NCBI GenBank assembly: GCA_019916065.1
Contig: CM034239.1
Span: 38,340,419 to 38,404,418 of the forward strand
Direction of reading: 5' to 3'
DNA: 64,000 bases
Source of the DNA: Vitellaria paradoxa
Taxonomy: Eukaryota > Streptophyta > Magnoliopsida > Ericales > Sapotaceae
Shown: piece after piece, positions 1 to 13,800 of the stretch
Numbering within the stretch: the first letter of the stretch is position 1
Layout of the letters: each line of letters begins with the position of its first letter
Notes under the pieces: model-generated
Told to the model about the DNA's origin: nothing
Seen by the model: only the letters and a program-made list of their open reading frames with translations
Databases searched by the model: none
Position numbers and translations under genes: made by a program

Positions 1-3000
1 AGTAAAATGGTATCGTTTTAAATTAAAAATATTCGAAACGGCATTTTTGGGGTACTACAACAGCTGTAGTAACTCACCTATTGCAGCCCCCTCTTTTCTG
101 CTGTCAATCCAGGATAGATCTTTGCAAAATCATAAGACCATGTATAGGATGACATATCTCAATTACAAAAAGTCAAAGATGTTGGTGACTTGATGACGAG
201 AGAGTTAACGACTGAAACTTTTCTTTTTTTTTTTTCTTTTTTGGTAATTTAACGACTGAGACCTTGATTGGTAGAAATCCAATTATTGTACAGTTCATCA
301 AAGGAGTTTTTCTATTATGGATAAGTGTCTATAAATCGAATAATAAAGAATAATTAAGACATGAATGATTGCAACCATATTAACATAGAATGACATACAA
401 GGCATATTAGCATAGAATGACATACAAGAAATTATAAAGAATTGCAATTTATTAACCATTAAAATGCCATATTAAATGGGCAATGACTGCATTTTGGCAA
501 ATCCCAAAGTTCAGACATATTCTATTTCTCCAGCACTTTCCAATGAACACCTGTGAGTCCGCGCATTAAAATCTAACTGTAATAATTGGAAAAGAATGTC
601 TAACCAAATTATAGGGCCTTTTACCAAAGTACTACAGTAGCTAAAACAGGAATTCCCATCACTGTACGTAAATCAAAATAGTTAAGCCCTAAGCTTGATT
701 CCATTTTTCCATACCTCACACGTACATTTCCATTTATCCAGCATCTATATTCTATATTACTCATTTTATTTTTATTTTTTTTTTTTTTTGGTTGTTGTTG
801 ATATCTCAAGGTGTCTGAACCAGTTTGTGTGCACTTCGACTAATTTCTAATAACCATAAACTTAACGACCGGGTTAACTTCTAGTGATTTTAAAAAAAAA
901 CTCGAACTAGTGATCAGCAAAATTAAGATTTTATTAGTTGAGTTAACCCTCAAGATTTTAATTCATTAATTAATAGGTTTACTTCACCAATGTTTTTGTA
1001 GTTTTGCCTTTAGGCCCCGCTTGGATGTGGGGAAAACCTCCCTCCAAAAATTATACCTGGCCATACAGGTGGGTCACACTCCTTTGCCATGGTTTGACAA
1101 CCAAACTTATCCCCCCTCTTCGTTTTCCCGGGTCTTCACTTCCCCCCCCCTCGCGGTCATCTCTTAGAGAAAATTTGGGCACCCTCGACCCTAGCCAAAA
1201 TTTATCCAGATGAATGGCTCTTGTTTCTTACGTTTTTAGCCCTCATTAACTTGATCAAAATAAATATAATACTAGTAAAAAAATAATAGATAGGCCAACA
1301 AGTCAAAATAAATATAATTAAAAATAAAATTAGATAATAACCGACCATACAAAAGTACATATTTAAAAAAAAATTGTTTAAATAAATTTATAAAAAATTA
1401 AATTTTCAATGAAATAAATAATATAACTTCAAATTGTCCAAAAATAATTAAATAAAGTGGGTTTTGTAATTTAATAATTAATTTAATGGGTAACCAAGTT
1501 TAGGACACCATAAGGGTAAAAGAGTCATTTAACTACTTTTTCCATCATTCACCCCCTCTTATTTATAAAACATCTAAACCAAGTCAAAATATTATCCCCC
1601 TCCATAAATATTACATCAATGTGGGCCAACTCTCTAAAAATAATACCCCCTCTTATCTTATACTCGCTCTAAAACTTATCCTCTGAAATTTTAGCACAAT
1701 CCAATCGAGCCCTTAAAATTTAGGTATCAAAACCCGTCGCATTCTTTGAGTTGCCGGTATATTTATATAATTACATGAGCAAAATTCATCTCATTCTATT
1801 TATGAATTTCTTGTAAATTTTACCAAGCAATTGACAAAATATCAACAAAAGTCTCATAAATCATGTATGACAAAACTCAAATATTATATCTAACATGATA
1901 ACAGAATTTGTAACAAAGTTAATATTTATGTTTTTAATATAAGAATTAAATTCTATATTTATGAACAAAACAATTGAGGAGATGTCAATGGGACAAAGTA
2001 CACGAGAATACCTAACTTGACTAAATCTAATAAAAACCTGTTGAAAAATACTCGAATGGAATTGGGAAAAGTTTGGAATTAAAATTTAATACCCGTGCAG
2101 GTTTAGGATGGCTTTGAAATTTGCTTGTAAGGTACCTGATACCCGATATCTGTTTATATATATAGGGTACCCGATATCCCTAGGATATCCGTCAAGTACC
2201 CATTTAATAAAATATAATATAATATATTTTAAATATTTACAATTTTATTCCTAAAATAAAATTTTTAAAATTCTTAAACTGGGGTCATTTATAAAATTTC
2301 GCTCATTTTTGTCCTAATGTATAATGCGGTATATCAATAACCGCAACCCCTAAATCTGATGATCAAAATACATAGGGTTATGCCTCTATGTATTTTATAT
2401 ATTTATTTCTACTATTTATAGTAATTTCTTTTACTTTCCAAAAAAAAAAAACTTGGGGTCTTTTGACCAATGAATTTATTCAATTTAATAAATTTAACAT
2501 TTTTCACTTAATAATTTTTTTATTTTTATCTCAAATCAAGTTTTTAATGGATAATTAACCAATAATTTGACTAATTGAATATAAACGGGTTTCACGGGTT
2601 TGAGAAGAATTTCACGAGTTTGGGACAAGACGGGGCGGGTTTGAGATTCCAACTAAAAAAGTAAACAAGCTTAAAATGGTAATGATAAGAAAAAAATAAA
2701 TGAATTTAATTATAAAATTAACTAATTAAGCGACTGAGTATCTAACCTGTTTACATCCATTGTCAGACTATTCGAATAGTCTGTGAAACTTGTTTACAAA
2801 GAACTAGTCCCAAAAGGGTCATTTGAACGGTCACTACACCTTTTGGAGGATAAATAAATAGATTCAAATTATGGGTTCTTGCTGAACCCAAATTTCATCA
2901 AATTTCATTCCATTAACCAGCAATATAGAGTGCAAATCAAACCATGTTAAATATAATTGAGACCAGTCATGTTAGATATAGAGCCCAAGCACTTAACGTT

Positions 3001-4141
3001 AGGTTGAGCTGGGTAAGAAAAAAAAAAATTAATTAATTTTTTTTTTTTTTTTTTTTTGTAATTGGCTACTAGTTAGTTACTAAAAGGCTAACTTTAAAAA
3101 GCTAACTTTTTTTGTGTGTAGGAAGGTTAAAAAAAACAAAAAAAAAATCTAAATTTTTACCTTTTTGTTAATTGAACATTTTGCCTTTCAAAATTTAAAA
3201 TACGAAAGGGTAATTGATCATTTTAGAAAAAAATCAAAAACTCAATAACCACCGGCCATTTTTGTTAATGGGTACCCTAACACCATTTATATATAGGGAT
3301 ACGTATAAGTGTGTGTACACGTGCGCATGTATATAACTAATTTTGAAATATGAAAATTTTGAAACTATCCTCGTACCTCAAATAAACATTCATTGTGCCA
3401 ATTGGATGGTGGGGTGTTTGGGCCATACCCCATGCAAAATGGTGACCCCATTAGGCCCCGAAGTCAAGTCGATGGGTTAATGAACCCACTAGGCTCCGAA
3501 TTCAAGTCGATGGGTTAAGTAGGTTGAAATGTGTAATTGGAGCAAAATTGGTCCACTTGAATGGATGAAATTGGGTAAGAAGCTCAAATTGGGTTGCAAT
3601 GTGTTGGTAATTAAGTTTCGGTCCAAAACCATTTAGAGCTCGTAAAAGTTCATAAAACAACATAAAACGTCAATTTTCTACACATTACATTGAATTCATA
3701 AAATTTCATAAAATCTCAATTTTTTACACATACACTACAATTTATTAAAATTTATGGAGTTTTGTTAAACTCCAAATGCAAGATATCTATTAAATGAGCT
3801 TTTTAGGTCACCAAACTCTACCAAATGAACAAAGCCAATAGACCCATAAAATGCCTATCGAAAACTCGAATTAAAATTTCCAAAACAAGCCTTGTAGATA
3901 AATATTCACGTATCTTTGGTGCCATCTCCCCTGTCTCTATATCTATATCTTTTTATGTCTATATCTATTTCTATCTATCCATCAATCTCCAAATTGCGGT
4001 TTCGCCTATGGTTTTAAATGCCTAGCTTTTCACGCCTAGCTAGAAACCGTCCCCCGTTCGATCCGTGCAATGTAATAGTCTACGATTCGATTGCATCAAC
4101 ATTTGCACGAGATTAACAACAACTAGGTAGCCGACGAGCTG
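1..4141. other. Intergenic region upstream of the GT14 gene
   Basis: No coding region is supported here. Open frames are short, AT-rich and match no family I know. The stretch holds long A/T runs, several patches built on GGGTACC/GATATCC words around 2130-2200, and a 38-bp imperfect direct duplication (about 3452-3517). It looks like old transposon debris plus the promoter and 5' UTR of the gene starting at 4142. No clear TATA box or transcription start could be assigned. Confidence 0.6.
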
Positions 4142-4813
4142 ATGACAACGAAGAAGAGATCCTCGGGGTGGTCGTCCGCCCGACGCCTCTTGTGGCGCGG
4201 CCGCTCAAAGCCGGCGGTGGTGCTCTACCTCTCGGCGGCCCTCCTCTGCTTCCTGGCTCTTCTCAGACTCCACTCCCTATACGCCGGCATCTCCGACCCT
4301 CCCATTGCAGTGACTACACTCCTCCGTTCCTTCAATTACTACAATCACTTTGAAGGCTCCCCCAAGGTTGCTTTTCTCTTCCTCGCTCGCCAAAATCTTC
4401 CTCTTGATTTCGTCTGGCACACCTTCTTCAAGGTCTACATCTCTGATCTCATCCCCTCTCTCTCTCTCTCTCTCTGTGGTTAAACATATACGTACACATA
4501 TATATATATATAGATGAATCTGTTTGAAACTATGACATTCATCGAAAAATTATTTTTTATTTTAATACACGAATTTTTTCAACAAATCTTTAAAAGTTAT
4601 TATTTTTTATTTATCTGCATTTCTATTAAATTTTATTTATTTTTTCGCTCTAAAAGTACTCATTACGATCTTGTTTGACACACTGAAATTAACTAAAATT
4701 CATCAATTTTAACTAATTTTTTATACTTTCTTCTAATTAAATTTTATCAAATACTATCTTTACAACAAATTTTTATACTTCTTTTATCTCTTTTTTTTTC
4801 AACGAAACAGGGC

Positions 4814-4846
<33 letters not shown>

Positions 4847-7800
4847 GTATGTATATATATATACGTAGTCTATAGAATGTTAGTAAAATGTGTTGTGATT
4901 TTAGAATTACGTGTCTATAGAACGGAGATGTGTTGAAGTTCTCGATTTACATACATTCGAAGCCTGGTTTCGTGTTCAACGAGGCAACAACGAGGTCAGC
5001 TTTCTTTCATGATCGGCAACTAAAACGTAGCGTCCTGGTAGATATTACCGTACCTTGGTCAAATTTGGTTAAATTTCTTTTACCATTTTAAGTTAATTAT
5101 TTGTTCGTGGGATGATTTTTTTTTTTTCACTTGTCAATTTCTTTGTCCAATTATTGTCTTTTTTTGGGTAACTGAGAGTTGGACATTTGGATGATGGCAG
5201 GTGGGCTGGGGGGAACCCTCCATGATAGAAGCAGAGAGGCTGTTGCTCGAGGCAGCTCTCGATGATCCTGCTAATCAGAGATTTGTTCTTCTCTCTGACA
5301 GGTTTTATTTATTTATCATCAGTTTTAACCTTTTTTTTTTTTTTCCTAGATTAAGGATTTACCAACGAAGGAAAAAAGATATAAATTTAAAATTCTAGAA
5401 GGAAAACGGTGTGAAATTTAAAGAATAAAAATTAATTATATTGAAAAAAAAAACAGTATATTGATAATGAAGCCTTTTATTTTATTATATTTTTAGAATT
5501 CATCGATATGTATTTTAATTTCTTAAATCATGTTTCCTTCCTCCCTTCTCTTTTCATCGCCCTCGTCAAATCCTCGTTCTAACCACAGCCTAAAAGAATT
5601 ATCTTAAATTCCTTCATTTTTTAACTGCTATTATTTGAGAGCAGTACTGCCGATAATCAAAATAGATCTTCTGATAGATTTAAGAATTATGGGTACTGCT
5701 AATATTGGCCTGAAATTGTTTTCTAAACATTACTTGATTCTCTTAGTATTTTATTTTATTTTAGTTTATTTATTTATTATTTGGGGGGGTCCTAGAAGAT
5801 TCAAGGCATCAATCCAATGTGTTTTTCAGATAATAAAACATTAGGAGAATGTTTGTTTTAATCCTGTATTTGATTTGTATTATGAGAATTTTAAACTAAA
5901 CTTTATAATCTCAAGATAATGTAAATAACACAATATAGTAAGCGTTTGGAGTAAGAAAAAGTAAAATAATTTAAGATAATTTATGAATTCGTAATTAATA
6001 TAGTAAAATAAAAAATAAATAATTTTTAGAGTTCTTCAAAATTTTTTAAAATTTTTTAGTTTTTATCATTATGCCAAATGCGCTCATATTATTCCATTCA
6101 ATCTTACCAATCAAAACATAACGTAATTGTTTTATGAGAAAATGTGATGATCCGCTTGAAAGGGCTGGATTCGACACCCCACCCACCCAAAAAAAAAAAA
6201 AAGCATTAGGCTCCAATATACCAAAAATTACATATATATATATATATATATATATATTCTTTAACTTTTCTTGCAAAACTATCAGTCAGCTAAATGACCC
6301 TTTTTTTTTTTTTTTTTGAACTTCTTTTCACTTCATTACTGGCAGTGATAATTCATTCCAAAAATTGCTTGTTTGACAGCTGCTTACCTCTGTACAACTT
6401 CAGCTACGTGTACAACTATCTCATGTCTTCTCCAAGAAGTTTTGTTGACAGGTAAAATAGCTAGGCATGATTCATGGCGGCAAAATGAATCTCTTTGGCT
6501 ATAAATACTACGTATTATATCAGCACTATAAAATGTGTCTTCTATTCCAATTCCATTAGCATTTCTGCTATTGCCTTTTTATGGATCTGATGGGATTTAC
6601 GTAGTTTGTGTGTTACAGCTTTGTTGATCTCAAAGACGATCGATACAATCCAAAGATGTCACCTCTAATACCAAAATCTAAATGGCGAAAAGGATCTCAG
6701 GTTCTTCCGCCTTAATTTCCTTTTTAATTTCTTTTGTGAAATCTGAGAATTAGGGTTTGACTATTAATTTCTTGGTTGGGATAAGCGAGATATGCACAAG
6801 TTGTAGATTATCCGCCTAATTAGGTAATATCAAACTTGTTTATTTTTTTTTTCTTATTCATTACTATTCCAAACCCATTAATTTACTTAATTAGAATTCC
6901 AAATCCATCCTACTTCAAATAAGTTAACTATCCATTTAGAAATGCCTATTACATACCTGTTTGAGAAAAAATTGAAATTCCTTGCGACACCAAGTAAATA
7001 TATTTATGAATACACATATATGTTGACTTCTTTCTATTAAGATATCTATTATTTTTCCTTTCAACCAAACAATAAAAATAAAAATTCATTCAAATAAACT
7101 ATTAAAAAAGAGAATACATGTAAGTCCAATAACAACTTATATTGGACAACTTATAGATTCAAATGACTTCGCAAAATTAATTATTTAGCCATCATTTTAA
7201 AATATGAACTATTCAATATCAATCTAAAATAAAAAAGCATTTGCAACCGATTCAAATCTGACATATTCAACTTAGGGCAAAAATTACTAAAAAAAAAAAA
7301 ACATAAATAGCCTTAATTAGGCCTGAGACTTTAACTACTATTATTTTAGGGACAAAAAATTGTAATTCTATAAATATATGTAATAAATTATATTATATTA
7401 AGTAGGTATTTAGCAATTACTATATGGATACCACATATCATATAAGTATAAATAGGTATTAAGTATCGAGTATTTTATAGGTAAATTTCAAATTCATCCT
7501 AATTTTATTAAATTTCAATAAATTTTTAACAAATTCGATAAAATCAATTACACGTGATATTCCCAATTGAGATTTAATAAACAATAAGGAAAAACTACTC
7601 AATCACCGAGAGGAATCATGCATGAAAATGAAATGTCGTTAAGGAAGGATGTCAGATGTGCTTGTATACCACTATTGTCACAACTTAATTGCTTGTTCAT
7701 GTCTATTGTGGTTTCAGATGAACTTGACAAAGTTTTTCATAGACTTCTATGTTAGCCCTGTCAACCAAACCTTATTTTTTTGTCCGAAACAAGTTGCTTA

Positions 7801-10800
7801 CTCCTTTTTTTTTTTTTTTTTCCCTGATGTTGGACCATTAAATTACGAAAATATTGTTCCATTTTAAATTATTTGGTAAAATAATAATCTTTAAAAAAAA
7901 ATGCATTCTCAAAATGCATTTTTTTATTTGATTTTTCCGGGTATAAGATGTTTTCGTTAATTAGCGGCCGTCGAAATGTTTTCGTTAATGGCGAAGTCTC
8001 GGGAATTGAAAGTAAGCACTGAGCTTTTTCGCTCTTTTTTAAAATTGTACTGCATTCTGTATTTTTTGCCACAATTGTGCTGCATTCTGTATTTTTATTT
8101 GACTGTATATTTTTATTTTTATTTTTCGTATTTTCCTTACTCTATATCCCAAAAAAAAAAATAAATAAATAAACATAACTGTGCTGCATCCTGTAAGATA
8201 CTAAAGGTTTATAATATGTTAAACGAAGTTTATATATTTTTATTATTTTTTTTTCTCTTTCTTGTTCTATACCTAAAAAAAAAAAAAAAAAAGGAAAGGG
8301 AAACAGATTTGAACTTCGGAACAGAACAGTCCTATTTCATTAAAAATATGACCATGTTTTGTCACATTCCAAATTTTTTACCAAGTCACAATTCAATAAA
8401 GGAAAACTATATGGTCCGATCAAAGAGAGTCAGACCTACTAAACTAGGGCTGTGTTGTTTAAGAGATTGGATTATGGGGGATAAATAATACCGTGGGATC
8501 TACAGATGGGATTGAATAAAAGATGAGATTAATTTTTTATGTGAGATTATTTTTTTTGTATTTGGTTGGTGGGATATAATAGTGGGATAAAAGATATGAT
8601 TTGATATGTGATATGATAGCAAATAATTTTGAACCTTTGGATCTTGGAGGGAAACAAATCCGGAGATGGAGTATTAATAATACCACATGCTCCACGGGCG
8701 GCCTTTCCCGGACAACTCATCCAATCAGTGGGTCCCACGAATAAAACAAAAAACAAAACAAACACCACTTTAAGTGGGGTCCACAGATTGCTTCTCCAAT
8801 TCGGCGCTGCAATCCAGCAAACAAACATGGCCTAGATAAATTGTATCTCAAATCCAAGAGTATAAACAGAAACACAATCCTTGTTCCATAAAATAGGACT
8901 AAATACAATAACCAATAATAATCATTAAAATTATACACCAACTATTTAATCATACAAAATAACAAACTACTACCTCTAAAAGTAACCAATCTGTCTAAAC
9001 GATTCTAATCTGAACCTCGATCAATACTACACGCTTTAAAAATGGCCATTTTGTTTGAATGATCCCAATCCAAACCTCGATCGATATTATACTCATATTT
9101 ACAATTACCTGTATAAAGGCGTAAGAACAATATAAAATTATAAATTAAACCCATACCTACAATCACCTGTACAAGGGTGTAAGAATAATATACAATTGTA
9201 TATTAAATAAACTATGCTTACAAAAAACATATGAAAATTAAATATGTTATATTAAGATGTCCTAGTATAAATATCTAACACACTATCTCAAAATATAACA
9301 CCTCAAAAGCTACACAATGTCAACATTGTCTCAACATTGGGTTAGATACCGCTATTGGTGTCATAATTTTAACAATCTCAAACTCGTTAATTCTCTCTCA
9401 ATGTCCTTCTCTTGTAATCGAACGCCAGCATATTTACAAGCTCAACCTGCAAGTATACTGTCGACTCACCATAACAATACATTCGTGGGCTTCACTCCAA
9501 GGTGTACGGTCAACTCGCGACCCCGAAACACTAGCACACTTACAGGCTCCACACGCAAGTATACCATCAGTTCACTACACCAAAATATGCTTTGTACACT
9601 ATTAGCCTACTAGACACGCCATCTAATCCCGCGCGGGTTCAAAAACTTTCAACCCACGAAATTCTTGTTTCCAATCATTCATTCTCTCGTCATTCTTTCC
9701 TCCCAACTCTTGGTTTCGTCCATTCATTCAACGTTAGTTATTAGTTAAATTATTTATTCCATAATTCTGCCCCTATTTAAGGGGTTCTACCATATCTACA
9801 AATTTTTAAATCATATAAAGTAATGATTCTCAATATTTGCAACACCATCCACAAAAATAAGTCAAATATAATTTATTTTCCGTAGCTTCCCCTAAGCAAA
9901 TAAATTATCAACTAAATTAGATGATTTCTAATTATTCTCCTTAACGTCAAATCTCCATCTCTTTTTGAATTTCCAAATTTCACCATAATCACCATTTTCG
10001 TAATTTAACTCCGCACCTACTAAATTTAATTAGGATATCTCTCGATTACTCAAATAACCCACAAAATGATCACTTAATTTACATAATTTTCTTTGGTAAG
10101 TATTAATTTACATAATTCACCAATATAATGTATTTCCAATTATTTCCATTAAGTAAATTTTATTTATTAAATAACACATAGAATTCCGATGTTTCTAATC
10201 ACAAATTATAAAGTTTATCACATTTAATCACCATTTCTCGCACATTCTCAATCTCCAATATTTTTACTTCGCATTAAATTTATTTTTCTTATTTTCCTAA
10301 TTCACCATTTTCACAAAATACTATAACAATAGTATATTTAATTTAAATATACTTCACCCTACCTTTTTCATTCACTATATTCATATATGTAGTAGAACTA
10401 GTTGAACTGGTTCGGCTTCGAATTGACCCTAAATGGGAGCGGTAGCTGGGCTGCTCAGCAATGGTGACCGGCAACGGCAGAGCTGCTGCCTGACGAACGC
10501 TGGTGGCTGAGTGGGCATCGGGAGAGGGGCTGGTCCGGAGGAAGCAAAGGCGGAATCAGAATTTTTTTTTGTCCTAAGCTAAGTATTAAACAGGATTAGA
10601 AAATTTTTTTGTCTTAAATTATACACTATATATTAAATTAGATTAATATAATATTTGTATAATATTTGAAAAAAAATACTAAAAATATTAAAAAATTAAA
10701 CTTCCAAATAGTACCTTAGTTCATTATTTAAATCGTGTGTATCTAATATTTATATTATACGTTATTTATAATTATTAGATTAAAATTTAATAATTTAGAT

Positions 10801-13800
10801 ACATTTATATATATATATATATATATATATTTAAATTAAAAAATATAAATATATTTAAATCGTTAAATTTTAATTTTACAATTTTAAATCTATGTTTTGG
10901 AGAGGGATAGCAAGAGTTATATCAAACTGCCTTTCGGTAAAAATGGCTCGCTATACATAGGCAGAGTACGTAGGATAAGGATACCATTTGATAATGGATT
11001 CATGATATGTCGGGAAACAGTACTATAACGTTGGCTTTGGGAAGCATTTCTTTGTTCCCCATTCTGGATTCAGTTTCTGCTACTTTCTTGTAGCGATTGA
11101 CCACATCCACATGCACATGCACATGAACAATGATAGGATAAGATGAGAGAAAGCAATTTTGGGACAAAATTTTATATAATATTTGTATTAAAAAAAATTT
11201 TGGGACAAAATTTTATTCGAATTACAGCCCACTTTAACCAACACATAGCTACATCCGTGGGAGGAGGGAGTTGGGTTGATTGCGAAGCCATGCCTGGCCC
11301 GACTAAATAATAGGCTGGACTGAAGGCTGGGTTGGTCGAGCCACTAGTGGTGGCGGCCAGTGATGGTGGCAGCGGGGCGATAGCAAGGAGAGAAAGTTTG
11401 CTGGTGATGGTGTTTGTCGGACAGGGAATGGAAAGCCGGCCTCTCTCTTCTCTCTCCCTAGTGAGCAACTAGATACACCCACAAGCTGTGTGGGCATGCA
11501 TATGAAGGAAAGAAAGACAAGCACCGCGCATCATTGATTCACTGGTGCACGCGAAGGAAAAGAATATCAAAGTAGATGGATGAAAATTTCAAGCCAAACC
11601 GCGATGCAACCTTCGGTGGAAATATTATATATATACATATATATAATCACAGGGCAATTTAAATGATCAATAAAGACCCAAAATACTCGAGTAAAACGAA
11701 TTTCTAAAACACAAATTTCACAATAATTATTGTCACAATTTAAAGCATAGCATCATAATTACAAATTTCACAATAACTTCTTGTCACAATTTAAAGCATA
11801 GCATCATACTTATAAACCACACACCACACCTGGTGCTCATAATAACCCAGGTATATTATCTCCTAAACTTCCAAATTAACCAATTCATATGCTAAATATT
11901 TACCGAAGCAGAAAATAAAATTTTAGTTCATTACATCCTACCTTATTTACAAAATCATCGGATAATTTTGGATTCTTATCTTCAATCCCTGTTCTCATGT
12001 CTATTCCTCAATACCATAATGCTTCCATAATATCCTCACTAAAGGAATGATCTTTCCCTCTCCGAGATTATTCTCGAGACACTAGAATCTTCACCGATCT
12101 CACCTCGTAAACTGCAACTGAACTGCCTGTGATACAGATGGTCCAGAACCTTGCTAATATGAATTTGAAGGGAATGGTTGCTGCGGCGGAACTGCACCAG
12201 TAGTCCCTTGTCCCTGTGGACAATCTCTTTGTTCATGGCCTTGCTGACCACAACGATAACAAGTTCTCCGGCCCATCCTCTGCTCGGTTCTTGCTGACCT
12301 ACCAGCATGAGGACACTGACTCCTTAGATGGCCCGATTGCCGACAATTATAGCAGATAACTACTGATCGTTCTGAAATGGAGTGAGTAGGATGTGCACAG
12401 CTCTGCTGATACTGCAAAGCCTCTCTCTCTCTCTGTCTTTTCTTTTTTCTCGGATACTGCAAAGCCTCTCTCTGTCTTTTCTTGTCTCTGTTACCCAAAC
12501 GCTTACCCTTTTTACTCTCTGTCTCTTGGCTTGGATCATAAACAATCTCTATAGTCCTCGCTTGAAATACCAAAACCTTGTAATCCTCCAATTTGAGAAG
12601 TGCCACTCTATCTCGAATTGCTGGTCGTAATCCACTCTCAAACCTTTGGCACTTGTTGGACTCGGTAGAAATCATTTCCGGTGCATACTTAGAAAAAGCA
12701 AGGAACTTACGCTCATATTCCAAGACTGTCGTTGAGCCTTGAGTCAAATTCATAAACTTGTCCCGTTTAGCATCTCTTACTGATAACGGAAAAAATTGGT
12801 CCCAAAACATTTCCTTAAACTTATCCCAAGTAATTTTCCCTACATCCTGAGAATCTTCAATAGAATTCCACCACTCAATTGCCTTGCCAGTCAACTGAAA
12901 GACTGTAAAAGACACCTTAAGCTCATCATCAGTAATCCCCATATTCTCAAATATCCTCCCACATTGTGACAAGAAACTTTCAATTACTTCTGAGTCTGCC
13001 TTACCATCAAAAGTCGGTGGTGACATCCTCCTAAACTTCGTCAAAATGGACACATCTTTATTTAGTACTCCCCCTGTCGAAGCACCAACTATCTGGGACG
13101 CATCAACCACCCTAGGCGGAACAACAACTGCTTGTGATGCATCGGCCACTCCAGGCAAAACCCCCACTGCTGGGGGTGTGTCAGCCACCGCAGGTGGAAC
13201 TTCTGCTGCATCATTAGTAAGTGACTTCTGATTAAGGGCTACATCAGGTTGCATATGAATGTTCTCAACAGTTGGATCACCGTGCCCATGTCCTTGGCCA
13301 CAACCGCTATCTCTCATACCAACAAGTGGCAACATCCTTTATCAAAGAAAACCGAAAACCATCAATTATCAATCCCATAACTCTATCAATCAGTGCAAAC
13401 AGGTAACACACAAAAACATGTTATCACCGAAAGCACAAGTCACACTTATTACCCATACACGAAGCACACAAAGTTACACAAAACCCAAGTCTCAACTGAG
13501 TCACATCAACCACATGATCCAACGAAACAGAGCCATATCTACTGAAATAAATAAATTGTATCTAAAATCCGATAGTACAAACATAAAACAAAATCCTTGT
13601 CCCATAAATTGGGAATAAATACAATAATCAACAATAATAATTAAAATTACATACCAAATATTTAATCATACAGAATACACAGAGTCTCAACTTCATAAAT
13701 AGCCAGTTTGTCTAAATAGTTTCAATCCAAACCTCAATCGGCACTACACCCGTACTTGCAACTAACACTGTAAGGGCATCAGCACAACATACAGCTGTAT

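Noticed and set aside
1004..1213. A 69-codon frame in a moderately GC-rich patch
   Set aside because: No start context or family match; the GGCCCCGCTTGGATG opening looks like a decayed DNA-transposon end, but no partner end was found.
9317..9613. A 98-codon frame on the plus strand
   Set aside because: It lies within the left LTR, opposite to gag, and is not preserved in the right LTR.
11172..11524. GC-rich minus-strand frames of 73-98 codons
   Set aside because: They lie in the LTR-element interior and LTR, show only low-complexity Ser/Pro/Thr content and are not conserved in the partner LTR.
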